Assembly: GCA_030248225.1 (NCBI GenBank)
Contig: JASANE010001549.1
Coordinates: 1-64,000 of the forward strand
DNA: 64,000 nucleotides
Direction of reading: 5' to 3'
Source: Trileptium ribeirensis
Taxonomy: Eukaryota > Nematoda > Enoplea > Enoplida > Thoracostomopsidae
The first letter of the stretch is position 1, and the number at the start of each line of letters is the position of its first letter. The position numbers and the translations under genes were made by a program. This document shows positions 1-12,383 of the stretch, one piece after another. Under the pieces are notes generated by a model. That model did no database searches. It was given only the letters and a program-made list of their open reading frames with translations, and had not been told where the DNA came from.

Positions 1-1347
1 AATTATAGGAAACTGTTCCATTTTTCTACTTTATTTGCCCCCCCAATTTTCTTTGTTCGGTCAGTCGTACTATTAGGTAGGTAGGGATGCCGAACGCCAT
101 AGGGCGAAATTATGCATAGGCGCAAATGTGAATATATCTGGAGGATAAAATTCCGGAGTCGGTATTACCTTATGTAGCTCTACAACTAGGCTGTCGAGCC
201 CGTGTAGTCAGCCCCGAACACCGCTTTTCCCGCCGCCCATCTTAAGTATTCGTCGCCCAGAGCAACCGGCAGTGAGGAGCGATTTCTGAAGCACTCTAGG
301 GCCCCTGCTTAGTGCACTGCATGGCTGAGTGGCTCGCTAGTATCGAGTCGAGGCAGGGATAACCGCCCCTAGTTCGCAACTTGGCGAATATCTGCACGCT
401 CCTCCGCTGTTCTTTTTTTACGTTTCGCGCCTCCACGTTATGTCGAACTGCAACGAACCTAGCCGGACCCTACTAGGTTTACCCAAACCGCTCCGTGCTG
501 TTTAGGAACACTCGTCCCCTCCGATAACCGTTAATTCATGTAAATAAACTTTGTATCTTAACACACTGAGTGCCGCCTCATTTATACCGAGACGATAGGG
601 AGTTTTTCTTTTCTGGTTTGTCCGCATGGACGAGCAGACCCTGTTCGCCATGGCTTGTGTGCGAGAATGTAGCAAGCCCTGACGAGCATGGCCTTCTATC
701 AAATCTATTTTGTATTTCTCTGGAATCAATGAGCAAAATCTGAAAAATAACGTTGAAAAGGTTAACTCGTTCCTGGTAATGACATGAAAAATTCAATCAG
801 GATTCAGACTAATTTCGTCGAAATAGAATACATTGAAAAAAACGTAGGCCACGTCATCGATAATCCGACACTAAACACTCAGGGCTTGTCGGAACCCTGT
901 GGGGGCCACATAGGTCAATGCTCTAACATGGAGCATACCGCGATTTTAACTAGGTAACTCATTCTGAGCTTCAAATTTCTAGGGACACTTTCTCGTTTAT
1001 TTCAAAACTCACTACGCTAAAATGGAACTTAACAACTTCCGATGAGTCTAAGATAGGGAATAGCGGCTAAGCTCTATGACCTGCGAGCAGGTGTCGGTGC
1101 TAGCCTCCCTGGGGGACCTCAGAAATCATACCCGATACTAGACACGTGCGCAACCTTTCGGGCGGGGTCCGAACACACCCCGTGAAGCGCGCCTGCGGCC
1201 TGCTAAGCTGCGTAGCTTCTTGGGTCTGACCAAGAATAGGTTCAAAAATTTAGTATTCACGGTCCACCCTTGAGGTTACGATAGCCGGGGTCGTATGGGC
1301 ATGGTGTTGGGAAGTTGCGCCATGCAGCTGCGTCACCGGTTATTACA
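1..1347 (+). repeat. Divergent third copy of the big element's LTR/3' end (plus orientation)
   Basis: Read on the plus strand this segment matches the minus-strand sequence of the LTRs at 27.8 and 52.3 kb. The clearest blocks are 880-930 (CCCTGTGGGGGCCAC), 1075-1240 and 1287-1347, and it ends with the same TTATTACA terminus at 1347. Weaker but collinear similarity continues leftward to about 370, against 28285-28630 of the main element. So the LTR, or LTR plus 3' internal region, extends further than the core shared by the two main LTRs. It retains the roughly 190-bp block that is missing from the LTR at 27.75 kb. It may be a solo LTR or the right end of another provirus that lies outside the window. 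The left border is not visible. Confidence 0.7.
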
Positions 1348-1994
1348 ATTGTAACTTTTTCCACAACAAAAATACCAAATGTATTTTGCCCTATTTTATG
1401 CCATAAACGCCTGGCAAGGTGTAGCTTTGCGGTGTTGCATGATATAAATGTTAAGAACTATCTTTTACAGTACCAGGTAGCGCATTTTGCAACAGTTTAT
1501 GCCATGGGTACCCAAGATCTGGCGGCAGATAGCCTCGGCGATGAGAGGTGCGCAGCGGTAAACAAATATTTTTCTGCCTGGCACTCGATTTTTCCTCATA
1601 ATTTCCTAGATTTTGCTTTAAAAATTTTCTGATATTGCTAAGATTTCTAAAATTTCCTGCGGTCCGTCGGCGCGGATCGAGTTGTGGTAAATATGGCACA
1701 ACGGGAGTGCCCGACCGAATCTGAATTCTCGCAATTTCTTTACTCCTGCAGACGCAACAATCATTTTGTCTGGCTAATTTTTTGCGTAGCTTGCGTTTAA
1801 GGCTACGCGTATCCAAGATTATAGATTGACATATATCTACACCCATTCGAGAGCAGTTGTTAGATAACGTCATGTTTCAGACTAAAATTAGCCGAATTGT
1901 CTATCATGTCGGTTTGAATATTGTATTGCGGAAAAGGTTGCTGATGGCTTTAGTTTTTGAGTGATAGTTTGCAGTTATTGACGATTTGTGGTAC
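1348..1994. other. No recognised gene
   Basis: AT-rich sequence between the LTR copy and the sushi exon. A 140-codon open frame on the minus strand (1451-1873) shows no domain or cysteine pattern I recognise. I see nothing I can support here. Confidence 0.4.
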
Positions 1995-2180
1995 CTTTGC
2001 AAACTGGAACAACCAAATCGTAGGTGCCGTCAGACAAACATGTGAGCACAGAATTGCCGACTAAATGAAAGTTTACGTTACACGTGTAAGTAACCGCAAC
2101 ACCATCATAAATTGTAGATCCAAGCGTGGACGTTGTGGCATACGTGGAATCGGCCACAGTTGTAACTGCCGGGCATGTTT
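1995..2180 (-). CDS. Sushi/CCP-domain exon (3' exon of the set seen here)
   Basis: A 186-bp exon. The acceptor is TTTTTGCAG just above 2180; the donor (AAAG/GTACC) is at 1994-1993, and if it is not used the frame runs on about 7 codons to a stop. The encoded 62 residues have the four cysteines of a sushi (complement control protein) module: TCP near the start, YTC in the middle, LTC, and a final VCK. The conserved tryptophan before the last cysteine is not seen. The exon starts and probably ends in phase 1, as sushi exons usually do. The phase-1 end of the exon at 7034-7213 joins this one in frame to give a CKKTCP linker, a normal inter-sushi junction. The product is probably a secreted or cell-surface adhesion or complement-like protein. 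The ligand is unknown. Confidence 0.72.
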
Positions 2181-2552
2181 CTGCAAAAATATTTCAATTA
2201 GAAATATAAAAAAACAAAAGAAATTCATTATATTTATGATAGTATACTCTATTTATTGCTCATAATTTCGTTGAATTATCCATATTGGTTAACATATTTA
2301 ATCAAACGATTGATTAAGTGAATGGTTGGGCTTATTGATTGATTCATTTGATTGAGTGATTGATTGTGTGATTTGTGGATTATTTGTTAAATTCACTGAT
2401 CGATTTAAAAGTTCATAGATAACTGATTTGATTGTTAAATAATATATTTCGTCTATGTGTGGCTTACGGATAGTTCTATTAAATAAATTCTCGGTTTAAG
2501 GGTCAATTGATAGAGCAAGCGATGGACATTTGGATTGTTTTTGACTATTGGT
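2181..2552. other. Intron sequence, no feature
   Basis: AT-rich intron between the sushi exons. It has a degenerate TGATTGATT-rich stretch at 2300-2410. Nothing else is recognised. Confidence 0.4.
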
Positions 2553-2736
2553 TAAATAATAATAATGGCATTTATAAAGCGCAAAAGCGTTGCAAAATCG
2601 CAAGAGATTGTCAGAATATATAATGGTCAGAATACAGCAAGTTTGTAATATTACACTGGCGAACTGGGAAACAAGTGAGTCTTCAGTTTTGCTTTAAACG
2701 CAGTCATGTTAAGAGTGCTGTCACGCAGTGTTTGAG

Positions 2737-3969
2737 TCATACTATTTCGAGCCGATGGGCCGATGAACCAAAAGCTGTTGTTTCTAGTGATGTCAATCTT
2801 TCATTCGCCAGACCATGCGACGACGACGTATTAATCTTCTCGACAATATACGCTGGTGTTTCGTAGCGAAGTGCATTTCGAACCAGCAAGAGTATTTTGT
2901 AGTGGAAACATGGTACGAACGGTAGCCACCGTAGCTCTTGCAGTATCGGTAGTATATGCCCTAATCGACTTGTGCAGTAGAATACTCTTGCCGAATTGTA
3001 GAGTAGACGACGAAGAGGCAATAAATGAACACTTCGCACAGATGCATATAGTGCATTGCAATAATCAATACCGGACATTATTGAAGAGCCTCACAATAGG
3101 CTGCGATGTGTCGTTGTCGAAACGCCGCCGGATTCAGCTAATCTTCCGTAATTGCCATGTGCAGGAACCAGACAGAGCAGTAATGTATTTTCTGATATTC
3201 AATCGACAGTCGACGCCCAGTATTTTGACGGTTTCTGACGGTTCCATAGCGATGTCACAAATTTGCATCGATGGTGAAGGGCCTGGGCATCTGGCGAAGT
3301 AGACAAACTCGGTCTTACATGCATTGGGTTTCAGTCTGTTGTCGAAGAACCACCCCCGTAGCGAAAGGAGAAGCCGCTGCAGAGGTTCCGCCGAGGCAGG
3401 ATCGAAATGCCTGTATATATACCTGGATATCGTCGGCGTACTTGTGGACACAAAGCCCAGTTGCAGTGATTATTTGGAGTACAGGCCAATAGTAATATTA
3501 AAAATAAGCGGCCCGATCACGATTCTTTGAGGAACACCGCTGATTAGTGGTAGAGCCCTTGAGTACACAGTGCCAATTTGGATTTGTTGATATCAATCTG
3601 ATAAGTACGACACGAACCACCCAAGTGTCGAAGACGACATCACAATGTCCGACTGCCGCTTGATAATGAGAGCGTGTTCAGCTGTGTCGAACACAGCCGA
3701 TAAGTCGGTGCTAACCATCACCGTAGTTTGCTGACGCGTGAAGGCGTTTTGAACGTTACTGCTTATTTTAACCAATGCAGTTTCAGTCGAGTGTCTTTTA
3801 CGATACGCTGATTGATAGTTCGACAGGTTATTCGTTCGATTACACGTTCTATTAGCATGGAGAGGAACGATAAGTTAGAAACTGGCCGAAAATTGTTCAT
3901 ATCGTCAGCACTGAGGTTCCGTTTTTTTAGTCGCGGATGCACAATGGCTAGTTTTTCACGGGAAGACAT
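2737..3969 (-). pseudogene. Broken reverse transcriptase of the L2-like LINE
   Basis: The fragments lie in changing minus-strand frames. At 3969-3763 is the NNFRPVSNLSFLS block (RT motif 1-like). At 3775-3593 is a motif-A-like LSAVFDTAEH. At about 3540-3480 is GVPQ followed by IGPLIF (motif B). At 3440-3429 the catalytic YADD is still intact. At 3451-3134 is the thumb region with N-RLKPNACKTE and ILGV. At 3078-2737 is the C-terminal part (YNSARVFYCTSR, LRWLPF) usual for CR1/L2 LINEs. Stops and indels separate every block, so no active enzyme can be made. Confidence 0.75.
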
Positions 3970-4101
3970 GATGCTTGTCGCTATAGATTCATTGATTCAT
4001 TTATTACAGCCGTGAAATGAGGGACCAACTCATTAGCAAATCGTTTTATTACCGACGGTGACAGAGTCAGTCGATAGGGACAGCAGGAATCTCGTTCATC
4101 A

Positions 4102-4142
<41 letters not shown>

Positions 4143-4484
4143 TCTCGTCTAGACCAGCATAATCATTATGGATTAATTGTCCCTGATCTGGGCTGGCCAA
4201 GTTTTCCCTTTTTAATGAGAGGGAGCAACTCATGGTGTTTCCAGAAGAACCCAACATCCACAGCTCCCGCCGTTAAGCTAAAGGAGCTGCTTCACAAGTC
4301 AGTCCCATAGTGATGCCGCCAAATCCCTACTATCGTTTGTTTCCTGCCGTCTTTCGCGCATCTTGTACGGACATAACGGCGCTACTGAACCGGCAGTTAA
4401 GGAACGGAGTTCCCGAGTGTCATAGTCTTAAGAGAGTGATAGTTACTCCCGAAGTTTACCCGCGCTTCGTTGAATTTCTTCACT

Positions 4485-4518
<34 letters not shown>

Positions 4519-4913
4519 GGTCAGTACCGACAGACGGCTATTGTAATGGATTAAGTGAGTAGCATTTGTTCTTGCTGTTTTCGATTAGGCAGCACACTCG
4601 ATCTTCATTACTTTTCGGAGAATCATTTGCACGTTACTATTTGCTGTTGCATGCTGGGAAACAGGACTGTTATTTAAGGTGGACAGATAAAACGTGGATC
4701 CAATTGATTCAATCTTGCTCGCGAAAAATGTAGCGAAATCATATGCGCGATCCGGTGTAGGCGCAGCCTGGTTCCTCGTGTTGATAATGGAGTTGACGAC
4801 AGACCATTTTTTGCCATTTGCGACCTCGCTGAGTTGGTGTTTCCCGTATCAATTTAATCTCTTTTGACACAGTTCATGGCATATTTGCTTATGGCGTTTG
4901 TGCTGTTCTTTGT

Positions 4914-5963
4914 TCACGTGACAGGTTGATGGTCGGTAGAACCGCTCAAGCCGCCTGAGCAAAGCCTTGGTTGCATGGCATTCACTGTCAAACCAGGGCA
5001 GACTCGAATAAGCTTGGTTTTGACAAGAACTAACTTGTCGGCAATGCTCGACAGTGCAAAATAGAGGTAACTGACGCGATCACCTATCGAGTCGCTCAAA
5101 GGTTGCACAATCGAAAACAGAGTTGGTCGAAATGAGTCACTGTCCGCGGAATTCCAACATCGAAACTGTATGGAAGTTGCTCTTCTTTTGGTGTTAACGC
5201 GATGGTTAAGATTTGCGGTTATAAATGATGATCCGACACAGCACATTCGCTTACTGTCACATTCGAGACAAGATTACTGCCGGCTAATGAAATTATGACG
5301 TCTATAGTGTTTACCAAAGTTGGGTGGTGGGCCGGTAACATGCTGACTGAGACCATAAAAGTCTAGAAGTGCCGTGAGTGTTTGTGACACATCTGCGTTG
5401 TTGAAATCACCCATAATTATTCCTGATTCACAGAATAATGCGGCCATCTACTTTTTTACAAACCACAATGTTGTACGTAGCTGTGTTACATACGACATGT
5501 TGCATGTAACCCGAGCATCATCGTCCAAAATGAGGCGGCGAAATTCGATACTAGCGGGCCAAAACGACGGGTCGATCACTGATGGCTGGAATGTACGAGT
5601 GATGACCACATGGACAGCGACATGTGAGGCTTGGGTTTTCATTTTGAAAACGTGCAGCGGTGTTGCGCCTTTTTCGGACGTTATTCGGCGGACGCTTAGC
5701 TTATCGAATCCAGCAGACAAGCGACGAACGTGCTGTTGAGTGCATGGTGGCGTTTTGACTATGACATTGTGTGACGGAGATCCCGTCCCCATAACGCATC
5801 GATGACCATGTTCTCTGGTACCGTTTTGTTTGGTATTTGACAGATTCGCCGCCCGAGTTTCATTGCATGGGACTTCAGATTGCTTGCGACGACTTCGACG
5901 ATGCAACACGGTGTTACAATCGTGATTATCATTCTCGCCTTTGCTCGCGGTAGGATTGAGCAA
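4914..5963 (-). pseudogene. Broken endonuclease/linker part of the L2-like LINE
   Basis: At about 5420-5270 the minus strand reads IIMGDFNNADVS followed by GPPPNFG. This is the GDFN motif of apurinic-type (APE) LINE endonucleases and the sequence after it. The frame at 5963-5448 is open for 171 codons and probably holds earlier endonuclease sequence, but I cannot assign its motifs with certainty. The frame at 5246-4914 looks like the basic endonuclease-RT linker. Confidence 0.5.
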
Positions 5964-6240
5964 TGGCGTTTAGTTTGCACTGCTATTGTTGTAGTTGGCG
6001 CTGTTGTTGTTGTTGACGGAGTGCCACAGATGGTCGCTTAGGTTGGCGGCCGCAGTAGGATGCTGCGAACTAGGCTCCTGAGTAGCTTGACGAATGTCGC
6101 ATGCTGATGCAGTGACATGTGATAACACAATGACGACTCTCAGGGTGTTGGTATCGCTGCAGGCGGCGGAAAGAGGGGACAGGCGCCCTCGCAGAACATT
6201 CAGGTCGTCTGATGGCGTGCTTTCAACATCGAATATGTAC

Positions 6241-7033
6241 GTTGCTGGGGTCGATTGAGTACTGATTAAATATTAATAGGAACTATATTACCTGAATGTA
6301 AATCATTTGAATGCAATTTTGGGATATGCATCAAATGAATTACGGAGTGGTTGAGTAATTTATTGACTGTTTCATTAATGATAAATGATTGACCTTTGCG
6401 CGCATATGTGTGTTATTGGGTTACTCTATTTGTCCTTATCTCTCATGTGCTATTTCAAATAACTCACAAAAAGTTGAGGTAAAATATGGTCAGTTTAATT
6501 GTCTCCTGTATAACACTGATGGACGGAATACATTTGATGGCTGCTCATATAACCCAGGTTAGAGTAGTACAATAATAATGTACAAACGGAAAAAGAATTC
6601 ATTGCTAACAGCTTTATGTCAACTGGAATTTTAAAAAATAAAAGCCGATATTATGCTAGCTGAGATCAGTTCAAATTGAGTCATTCTACTTTCAGTAAAT
6701 CTCAGCGTTAATACATTCGTCTTTGCTTAAATCAATTTGATTTAGTTTGTGCGAAATTGCGTTTAAAATGATTCATTTCAGTCCATAACTGAAATCAATT
6801 TCGATTTGAGTTTATACTATATCTAGGCATACATCTTATCGCGGTAGCAGCGTATTATATTCAACTACTGATTGTTAGAAATTCTGAATGCATTTACGAG
6901 AAAAAAAATATGAAATCGATTGTGAAGTTAACATTTTTCGAATCTGTTTGTTGAGTATCACTTTCGTGAGTTCCTAACTTTCGTTTGGTTCCTGCAGATT
7001 ACTACACATCAAGAAGTAGGTACATAGACATAC
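6241..7033. other. Intron sequence, no feature
   Basis: AT-rich intron between the LINE and the upstream sushi exon. No ORF, repeat or RNA gene is recognised. Confidence 0.4.
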
Positions 7034-7213
7034 TTTTGCACGTTGTAACATCGTCATATGTCAAATCGGCCTGACACGTTACCGGATTTGTGCCTACAAC
7101 AACGTATCCTGTGTCGCAAGTGTACGAAAACGTTGTTCCAGGCGAAATACCACCAATCTGAGATTGGTAAGTGAAATGACCATATGGAGTTCCGATCGGC
7201 AGCGGACATGTTG
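7034..7213 (-). CDS. Sushi/CCP-domain exon
   Basis: A 180-bp exon, in an open frame too short to stand out by length alone. The acceptor is a CAG at 7216-7214 after an AT-rich tract, and the donor is GTATGT at 7033-7028. Translation gives one sushi module: TCPLPIGTPYG at the start, YTCDTGYVVVGTN in the middle, VTCQADLTYDD, and a terminal TTCK. It is a symmetrical phase 1-1 exon and fits in frame with the exon at 1995-2180. The conserved aromatic before the last cysteine is not a tryptophan. It belongs to the same minus-strand host gene. Confidence 0.72.
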
Positions 7214-8324
7214 CTGAAATTTTAAATAATGTTTTTTTTGTGTTTTCAACGTTTTGTGTATTATAAATTTTAAAGATTAGTAATTTTCTGTAATACGAAA
7301 AAATAAGCTTTATGAATCATTAATGCATTGCTTTCTCTGAATAAATTGCTCTTTATCTCGAACGTGTTTAAGCCAAAATTAGCCATTTTACAATGAAATT
7401 TTAAGATGAAACAGTTAATATTAATTTAAAAATTAAGTTACTAATACAGTGACTGCTTCGATACCTCCGCCACTAGGATGTGTAAGCCTCTTGGCTGCGT
7501 TTATTTTGGTGTGACAAATTAGAATAACTTCATTTTAAACGACACTCTTTGCTATCACATACATTCCTGGCAAATCAAAGCCATTCAAACCAAGAGCTCA
7601 ATTTGCAGCGATTGAAAACGCGACTCTCAAAGTTATTTGGCATACACGAAGTCTTTTCTGCCATTTATAGATCATTTCCTTTAACCTGAATATGATTGGA
7701 TAAAACATTTCCCGTAAGTTATCTGGTTTCTACATGGCACTCAGCAATTTAAAAATATTGTGGATTCTTGAAAATTTAAACACCCAGCAATTTTGTAGCT
7801 AGCGGTAGTGTAGCATAGCAGTTACTTAGTAGTTTGAATATTTATGGGTTTTAATAAATTGAACTCACTCAGCAAATTTATAGGTGCGGTCAAAACCCAG
7901 TAATTATAAATGTTTGGTGACAAATTTTATCTTTCCTCTTCAGTCATAGAGTGAACCATCTATTAAGTGCCACAAACGCGTTTGGCCCGAATTCTTTTTC
8001 ATAGCAAAGGATGTAGTTTCGAGTACGTATTTTTCAACTGTACACATCAGATCTAATTGGAAATACAAGCGACATTTTGAAATTGCACAAGGATTTTTGA
8101 ATTTTGAAACTAAACATTTCCGCCATATGGCGTAGGGAGTAAATAAAAATAGGAAAATTCCGATTAATGTGCACTAGCGCTACACTAGCAATCCAGTTTT
8201 AGCTTCACTAGACTTCAATGGCAAACTGGAACGGCTTTGACTACTAGAGACATTTTTTGGGTATATCTTATAGCTGACCCCGCATAAATCAAAATTGACA
8301 TTCTTGTTGTAGCCGTTGACATAA
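7214..8324. other. Intron, no feature
   Basis: AT-rich sequence upstream of the sushi exon on the minus strand. Nothing is recognised. Confidence 0.35.
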
Positions 8325-8811
8325 TGCGTGAGTAAACTTAAGGTGACCCCGCCAACCATCCTATTTTGTCATTACCGATATCGAATCGCAAACCCTTGTT
8401 ACGGAAAAAGGCTTAATTTCATTCGGTTTTTCGCTAACCGAAAATTGGCAAAATCAAATTCAAGTGCCAGAAATTAGACCTTGTGTTCGAACAGAATTTC
8501 GGCGATTTCAATTTGCAGAAATTCTGTTCCCTAATGCATTAGCATTTAAATTTGGATTATTCAGTGTTCGCGAACAAATTTAATGCAAAAGTGACGTCAC
8601 AATCAAATCGACAAATTTTCGTTCTCAAAAATTTGGGTAATTTTACTTGAATTTTCGCGAACACAAAATGGTCAGATTTCAATCGCGAGCGCTGTGTTCG
8701 CGAACAGTTTTACGCCGAATTTCAATTGACCAAAAAGCGTTCCGTAACAAATTTTATGCAAAAATACAAAATAGGATGGTTGGCGGGGTCACCTTAAGTT
8801 TACTCGCACAT
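8325..8811. mobile_element. MITE copy A, PIF/Harbinger type
   Basis: A 487-bp noncoding element. Terminal inverted repeats of about 44 bp begin TGCGTGAGTAAACTTAAGG on the left and TGTGCGAGTAAACTTAAGG on the right (reverse complement), and they match almost perfectly through GTGACCCCGCC and ATCCTATTTTG. It is flanked by a TAA target duplication at 8322-8324 and 8812-8814. A 3-bp TWA duplication is the mark of PIF/Harbinger transposition. There is no transposase. A 77-codon frame inside is incidental. Confidence 0.85.
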
Positions 8812-10244
8812 AAGAAATATTTACTACTACTAAGTATTGCTTATAGCATGTCTTTGAGTTTCCGTAACTTTACATCATAGGAACGTATATTGTTGGCCGC
8901 GGATCGCGAACGTTATCCCCTGTCCACATTTGCAACCCTCACAGCCTCCCCTGCTCTGTACAGGCTCAATCCTGACTCCCAAGCGAGCCGAAGGCGCGCA
9001 GAAATTTTTAGGAAATTTGGCAAAAATTTGAAAACATGGGTAAACTTTAGCAGAAATATAAGAAAATTGTCCAAAATATAGGGCAATTAGGGTGAAATTT
9101 TAAGACAATTTCAAAAATTGTGAGTTCAAAAAATTTTTAAAAATTTACACACTCCGACCTATTCTCCTCACGCGAACCCCCTGCTCAATACTGGTTGAAG
9201 CGGCTTAGTAATTATTGATTAATTGATTAATCAGTAAATTTTTTGATAAAACTCAATTTTATACCGCCAATATACAGAAATCACCAACATCTCATTGATG
9301 ATTACAAGGCAGAACCCAATTACCCAATAGTCCTCAAAACTTATCTTTTTTATACTGATGATAATTTTGTTTGGATATTACCACATGAGTTTTGTTAGTG
9401 TGTTGTGTGTAGTGACGCCAACCGTAAAATTAATTAAATGTCTGTTGTTTGTGATAAAAACAGTTTAGATCTGGCGTTTACGGTATAAAAGACCCAATAT
9501 GTGGAATCTATATCCTGTACGGTGGCCGGTAAAATAAACTATTCTAAAAAACGACAACATAAGACATACCAGGTATTATATGGTATCGTGCCCTAGATAC
9601 CCCATATTTCAGACTGTTCTGGGAAAGTAGCTAAATAAAATTTCAAATAATTTTATCGACTTCATGGTATTCCGTACACCACATCGTCTTTAAAAGAGTT
9701 GAATAGGAAGTGCATGGACAAATGTCGCAGCCCATGAACTACTTATAGCGCCAAAATAAATTATCTTTCTACATCTCAGAAATTTGACTGTTTCTACGAG
9801 ACACTGCGGGAAAGTTGACAATGCCTGAGACATCATAGGAATTATATTTCAAATAGTAACGGTGTTCCATACTATATGTCCTTAACGGTAGCGCGCAGAC
9901 AAATTTTCCGCATGACGAGGCTTTCGCCACGAAAACGATGCAATAATTTAGTATAATCAAGAGCCGAATGCAATCGATTCCACATCACACTCTTCAGATT
10001 TGCCATGTTAACGCTTGCGGTGCGTCGCGGTCGGTTTCGCCCTTATCCCTCCAGTGTTATGACAGCAAGATGAACCACCTTATCCAGACACTAGGTTCTT
10101 GGACCACCAAATTATACCCCAGCAATGTTCATGAATAACTAATTACGTTTTACTCATGTTCTTCGATCACTATTTCAAACCCCTTATCCCAGCTTTCTGG
10201 GAACGTCGGACATTTTTGAAAAAAATCGGGATGTAATATATTCA
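8812..10244. other. No recognised gene
   Basis: AT-rich sequence. Positions 8990-9150 hold a run of near-repeated AAATTT-type words (GAAATTTTTAGG, AAAAATTTGAAAA) downstream of a short GC-rich patch, a texture also seen around 1560-1670. A 63-codon minus-strand frame at 9769-9960 has no recognisable domain. Confidence 0.35.
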
Positions 10245-10520
10245 TACATGGCGGTGGTCGGTCATGCCAGGGGGGTAGAGGCCCCCACGGGGGGGGGTCG
10301 CGGCCATCCCAGGGGGTAGCCCCCCTGGCCGGCCAAATTTTCGTAGGGAGGTTGGTCGTGAGGACCTTTTTTTGGTCGCCCCTGGCTTTTCGGCTTGTTA
10401 CCCCCTGGCTTTTCGGCCTCGGGAGGGGGTATCCCCCTGGCTTGTCGGCCTCGGGGGGGGGGGGGGGGAGGGGGGGGGGGTCCGGACTTCAGGGGGGTTA
10501 CCTCCTACCCCCCTGCCGCC
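10245..10520. repeat. G/C-run tandem repeat
   Basis: An imperfect tandem repeat of CCCCCTGGCTTTTCGGCCT-like units separated by runs of 5-14 G on the plus strand, including near-continuous G at 10453-10480. Units differ in length, and no ORF across it is credible. The G runs could form quadruplexes in single-stranded DNA. Confidence 0.75.
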
Positions 10521-11123
10521 ATGTATGAATATATTGGTTTATGCACACGGGTAGGGTGAAAATTTGGTGGTCCAAGTACATGAGAGAGGTATGGTGGTCC
10601 ATGAACATTTGCGGCGTAGTCATGTTTATTGACCTACTTGCTGAGTCATAAACCTGGAGGGGGAAGGGCGGAAACGACAGCGATATACTGCAGGCGATAT
10701 TATGAAAATGCTCAAGAGTGTCATACTCTTGAAACATGATGATACATCTTTAGGACTGTTATAGATGTTTTGTCAACCATGAATATAATTTTCTTTACAC
10801 AACCGTATCCAATTTGTTCAGAAGAAAGTTGAGGTTGTTTCATGTCTATGGCATTGTGTAACCCATTTTTACCTTGCCTAACCCTAGTAATTTGCCAAAA
10901 AATGGTGCTGAGCACGAAATGTTTTTCAGCCCGTAGTTGCGGGTGAGCGTTGGTCATGTTGTCTCTCATATTATTGAACGTGTAGATGAGAGGGTTTTCC
11001 TACTGCAGATGGATTTATTTCAAAGAGGTCGATATTTTAATTAGCTTCCATTCAAATGTGTATTCGGTTTATAGTCAATTACCTGTTACGAATGGAGCTG
11101 CGCAATTGAATTATATTTAAACT
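10521..11123. other. No recognised gene
   Basis: Short open frames on the minus strand (10498-10737 and 10721-10969) have no domain or splice context that I can support. Confidence 0.35.
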
Positions 11124-11391
11124 ATGACGAATTATTTTATAGCGTTGCAATTGTCAGAGGCTGTCGACGATTCATTTGCCTATATTTGTTTGACCATGGA
11201 AATGATAATGCACTTATATATTGAAAGTAGCCAATTGGCGACTTGGATAGCGGCGATGACTTTGGTTACACATCTTTGTGATTGTGGAATTGGCGTCGTG
11301 TGCAAGAAGTCGGTTGGTTATTGGTCGATGTGCGAGGAATTGCATTCTGAATGGTCCCCAAATTGTAGCATTGGTGACTGCCCTGGACACG
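11124..11391 (+). CDS. Possible cysteine-rich exon, low support
   Basis: A plus-strand open frame with seven cysteines in its second half (CDCG, VCKK, MCEE, NCSIGDCPG). It runs exactly into a strong donor, ACACG/GTAAGATC, at 11391/11392. I see no clear acceptor and no known domain. It lies opposite the strand of the EGF/sushi gene, so it would be another gene or chance. The start codon shown is only the first ATG of the frame. Confidence 0.2.
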
Positions 11392-12117
11392 GTAAGATCT
11401 TATCTGGAGTTTTTTTTTGTAAACTGATTTGTAACCGTTGGGGTTAACCATTGGTTTGGGTGATGTATTAATACCGGAAATACTTGGGTCTCAACCCTGC
11501 AATCCCTATCTCACGACACACGAGTTAACATGACACAGCACGTTGAGCGTTCGGTCCATTCGGACCCTATGGGCTTGAAATAACTAAGTATACCTCTTGC
11601 CTCAAGGCCTAGGACGTTTACCCTACGTTCTATCACATGTAGCTTTGGAAAAATAGTTTTTTTGTTTTTTCACTTAGCATAGTCACGTATCCATCATTCT
11701 TCTATAAATTTTGCTGTATATTTGATGTTTTGTCTAAGTCGTCTAAAATGTTGTTGCTGCAGCCACTTGGATTGCCGCGTGACTCGAGATAGCAGCTTGA
11801 AACATAAAATTCTAGATAACTGTAATACAACAATCCCACGCACACACATTCGTCTCCTGTGCAGAAGTTGTGCTAATAATCTATCTTTTCAAACATCCTA
11901 AATGCCACAGCTTGATCGGAGGGATGATATTTGTATAAAACTTTGTATGTAGAAATTCTTTTACGTATCTTTAAGAAAACTGCAATTTTTTAAAGAATTA
12001 TCGCGTGTTGTTGGTTTGGTATTAGAGAAGAATTCGCTGGTTTCTTTTACTTCTTGGATTTTGGAAGACTGAACTAATTGGATCGATGAGATGCTTTTGT
12101 TGGCTACATTTCATTAC
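11392..12117. other. No recognised gene
   Basis: AT-rich sequence between the doubtful cysteine-rich frame and the laminin-EGF exon. Nothing is supported. Confidence 0.35.
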
Positions 12118-12383
12118 CGAAGATATTTCATAGTAGAGAAGACTTTTTGAACTGATGTGTGTTGGGCCAAGGACGTAGTTCGATGGCCGTCAACATTGTC
12201 TTTGCAATTACACTGGCCAGTCGTTGCATTGCACGCTGAATCCGCATTTATAACACCAGGATTACTGCATCCACACGTTTCGCAGGCGTCTGAATTGTCG
12301 CCTTGCAAAATCCAATACCCTGATTTGCAAGTATAACATGCGCGACCTGCTGCGTAAGTTTTGCATGGACTTTGCCCACCTTC
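12118..12383 (-). CDS. Laminin-type EGF-like exon
   Basis: The acceptor is TTTCGTTCAG just above 12383 and a plausible donor, CG/GTAATG, follows 12118. The exon encodes the end of one laminin-type EGF module (GRACYTCKSGYW, then a short linker to CETCGCSNPG) and the start of the next (NATTGQCNCKDNVDG). The CNCK-x-NVDG signature is diagnostic of laminin EGF repeats. After NVDG the usual RRCD-x-C continuation is absent and the frame drifts for about 20 residues. Either the true donor is earlier or the module has decayed. With the donor used here the exon ends in phase 2, which does not match the phase-1 sushi exon, so at least one exon between them would be unseen. The product is probably the same extracellular protein as the sushi exons. 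Confidence 0.6.

Larger units (their letters stand above)
2553..6240 (-). mobile_element. Degenerate L2-like LINE inserted in the intron
   Basis: On the minus strand the parts run 5' to 3' as a possible ORF1/endonuclease region (about 5960-5270), a linker, reverse transcriptase (about 3970-2740) and a 3' end. The 3' end is GCGCTTTATAAATGCC followed by ATTATTATT (about 2590-2553), the small-stem plus trinucleotide tail typical of L2-clade LINEs. Frames change many times, so this is an old dead copy. It sits between two sushi exons on the same strand as the host gene. The 5' border near 6240 is approximate. Confidence 0.75.

Noticed and set aside
1451..1873. 140-codon minus-strand ORF near the sushi exon
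   Set aside because: No splice context, no domain, low-complexity AAATTTT words inside.
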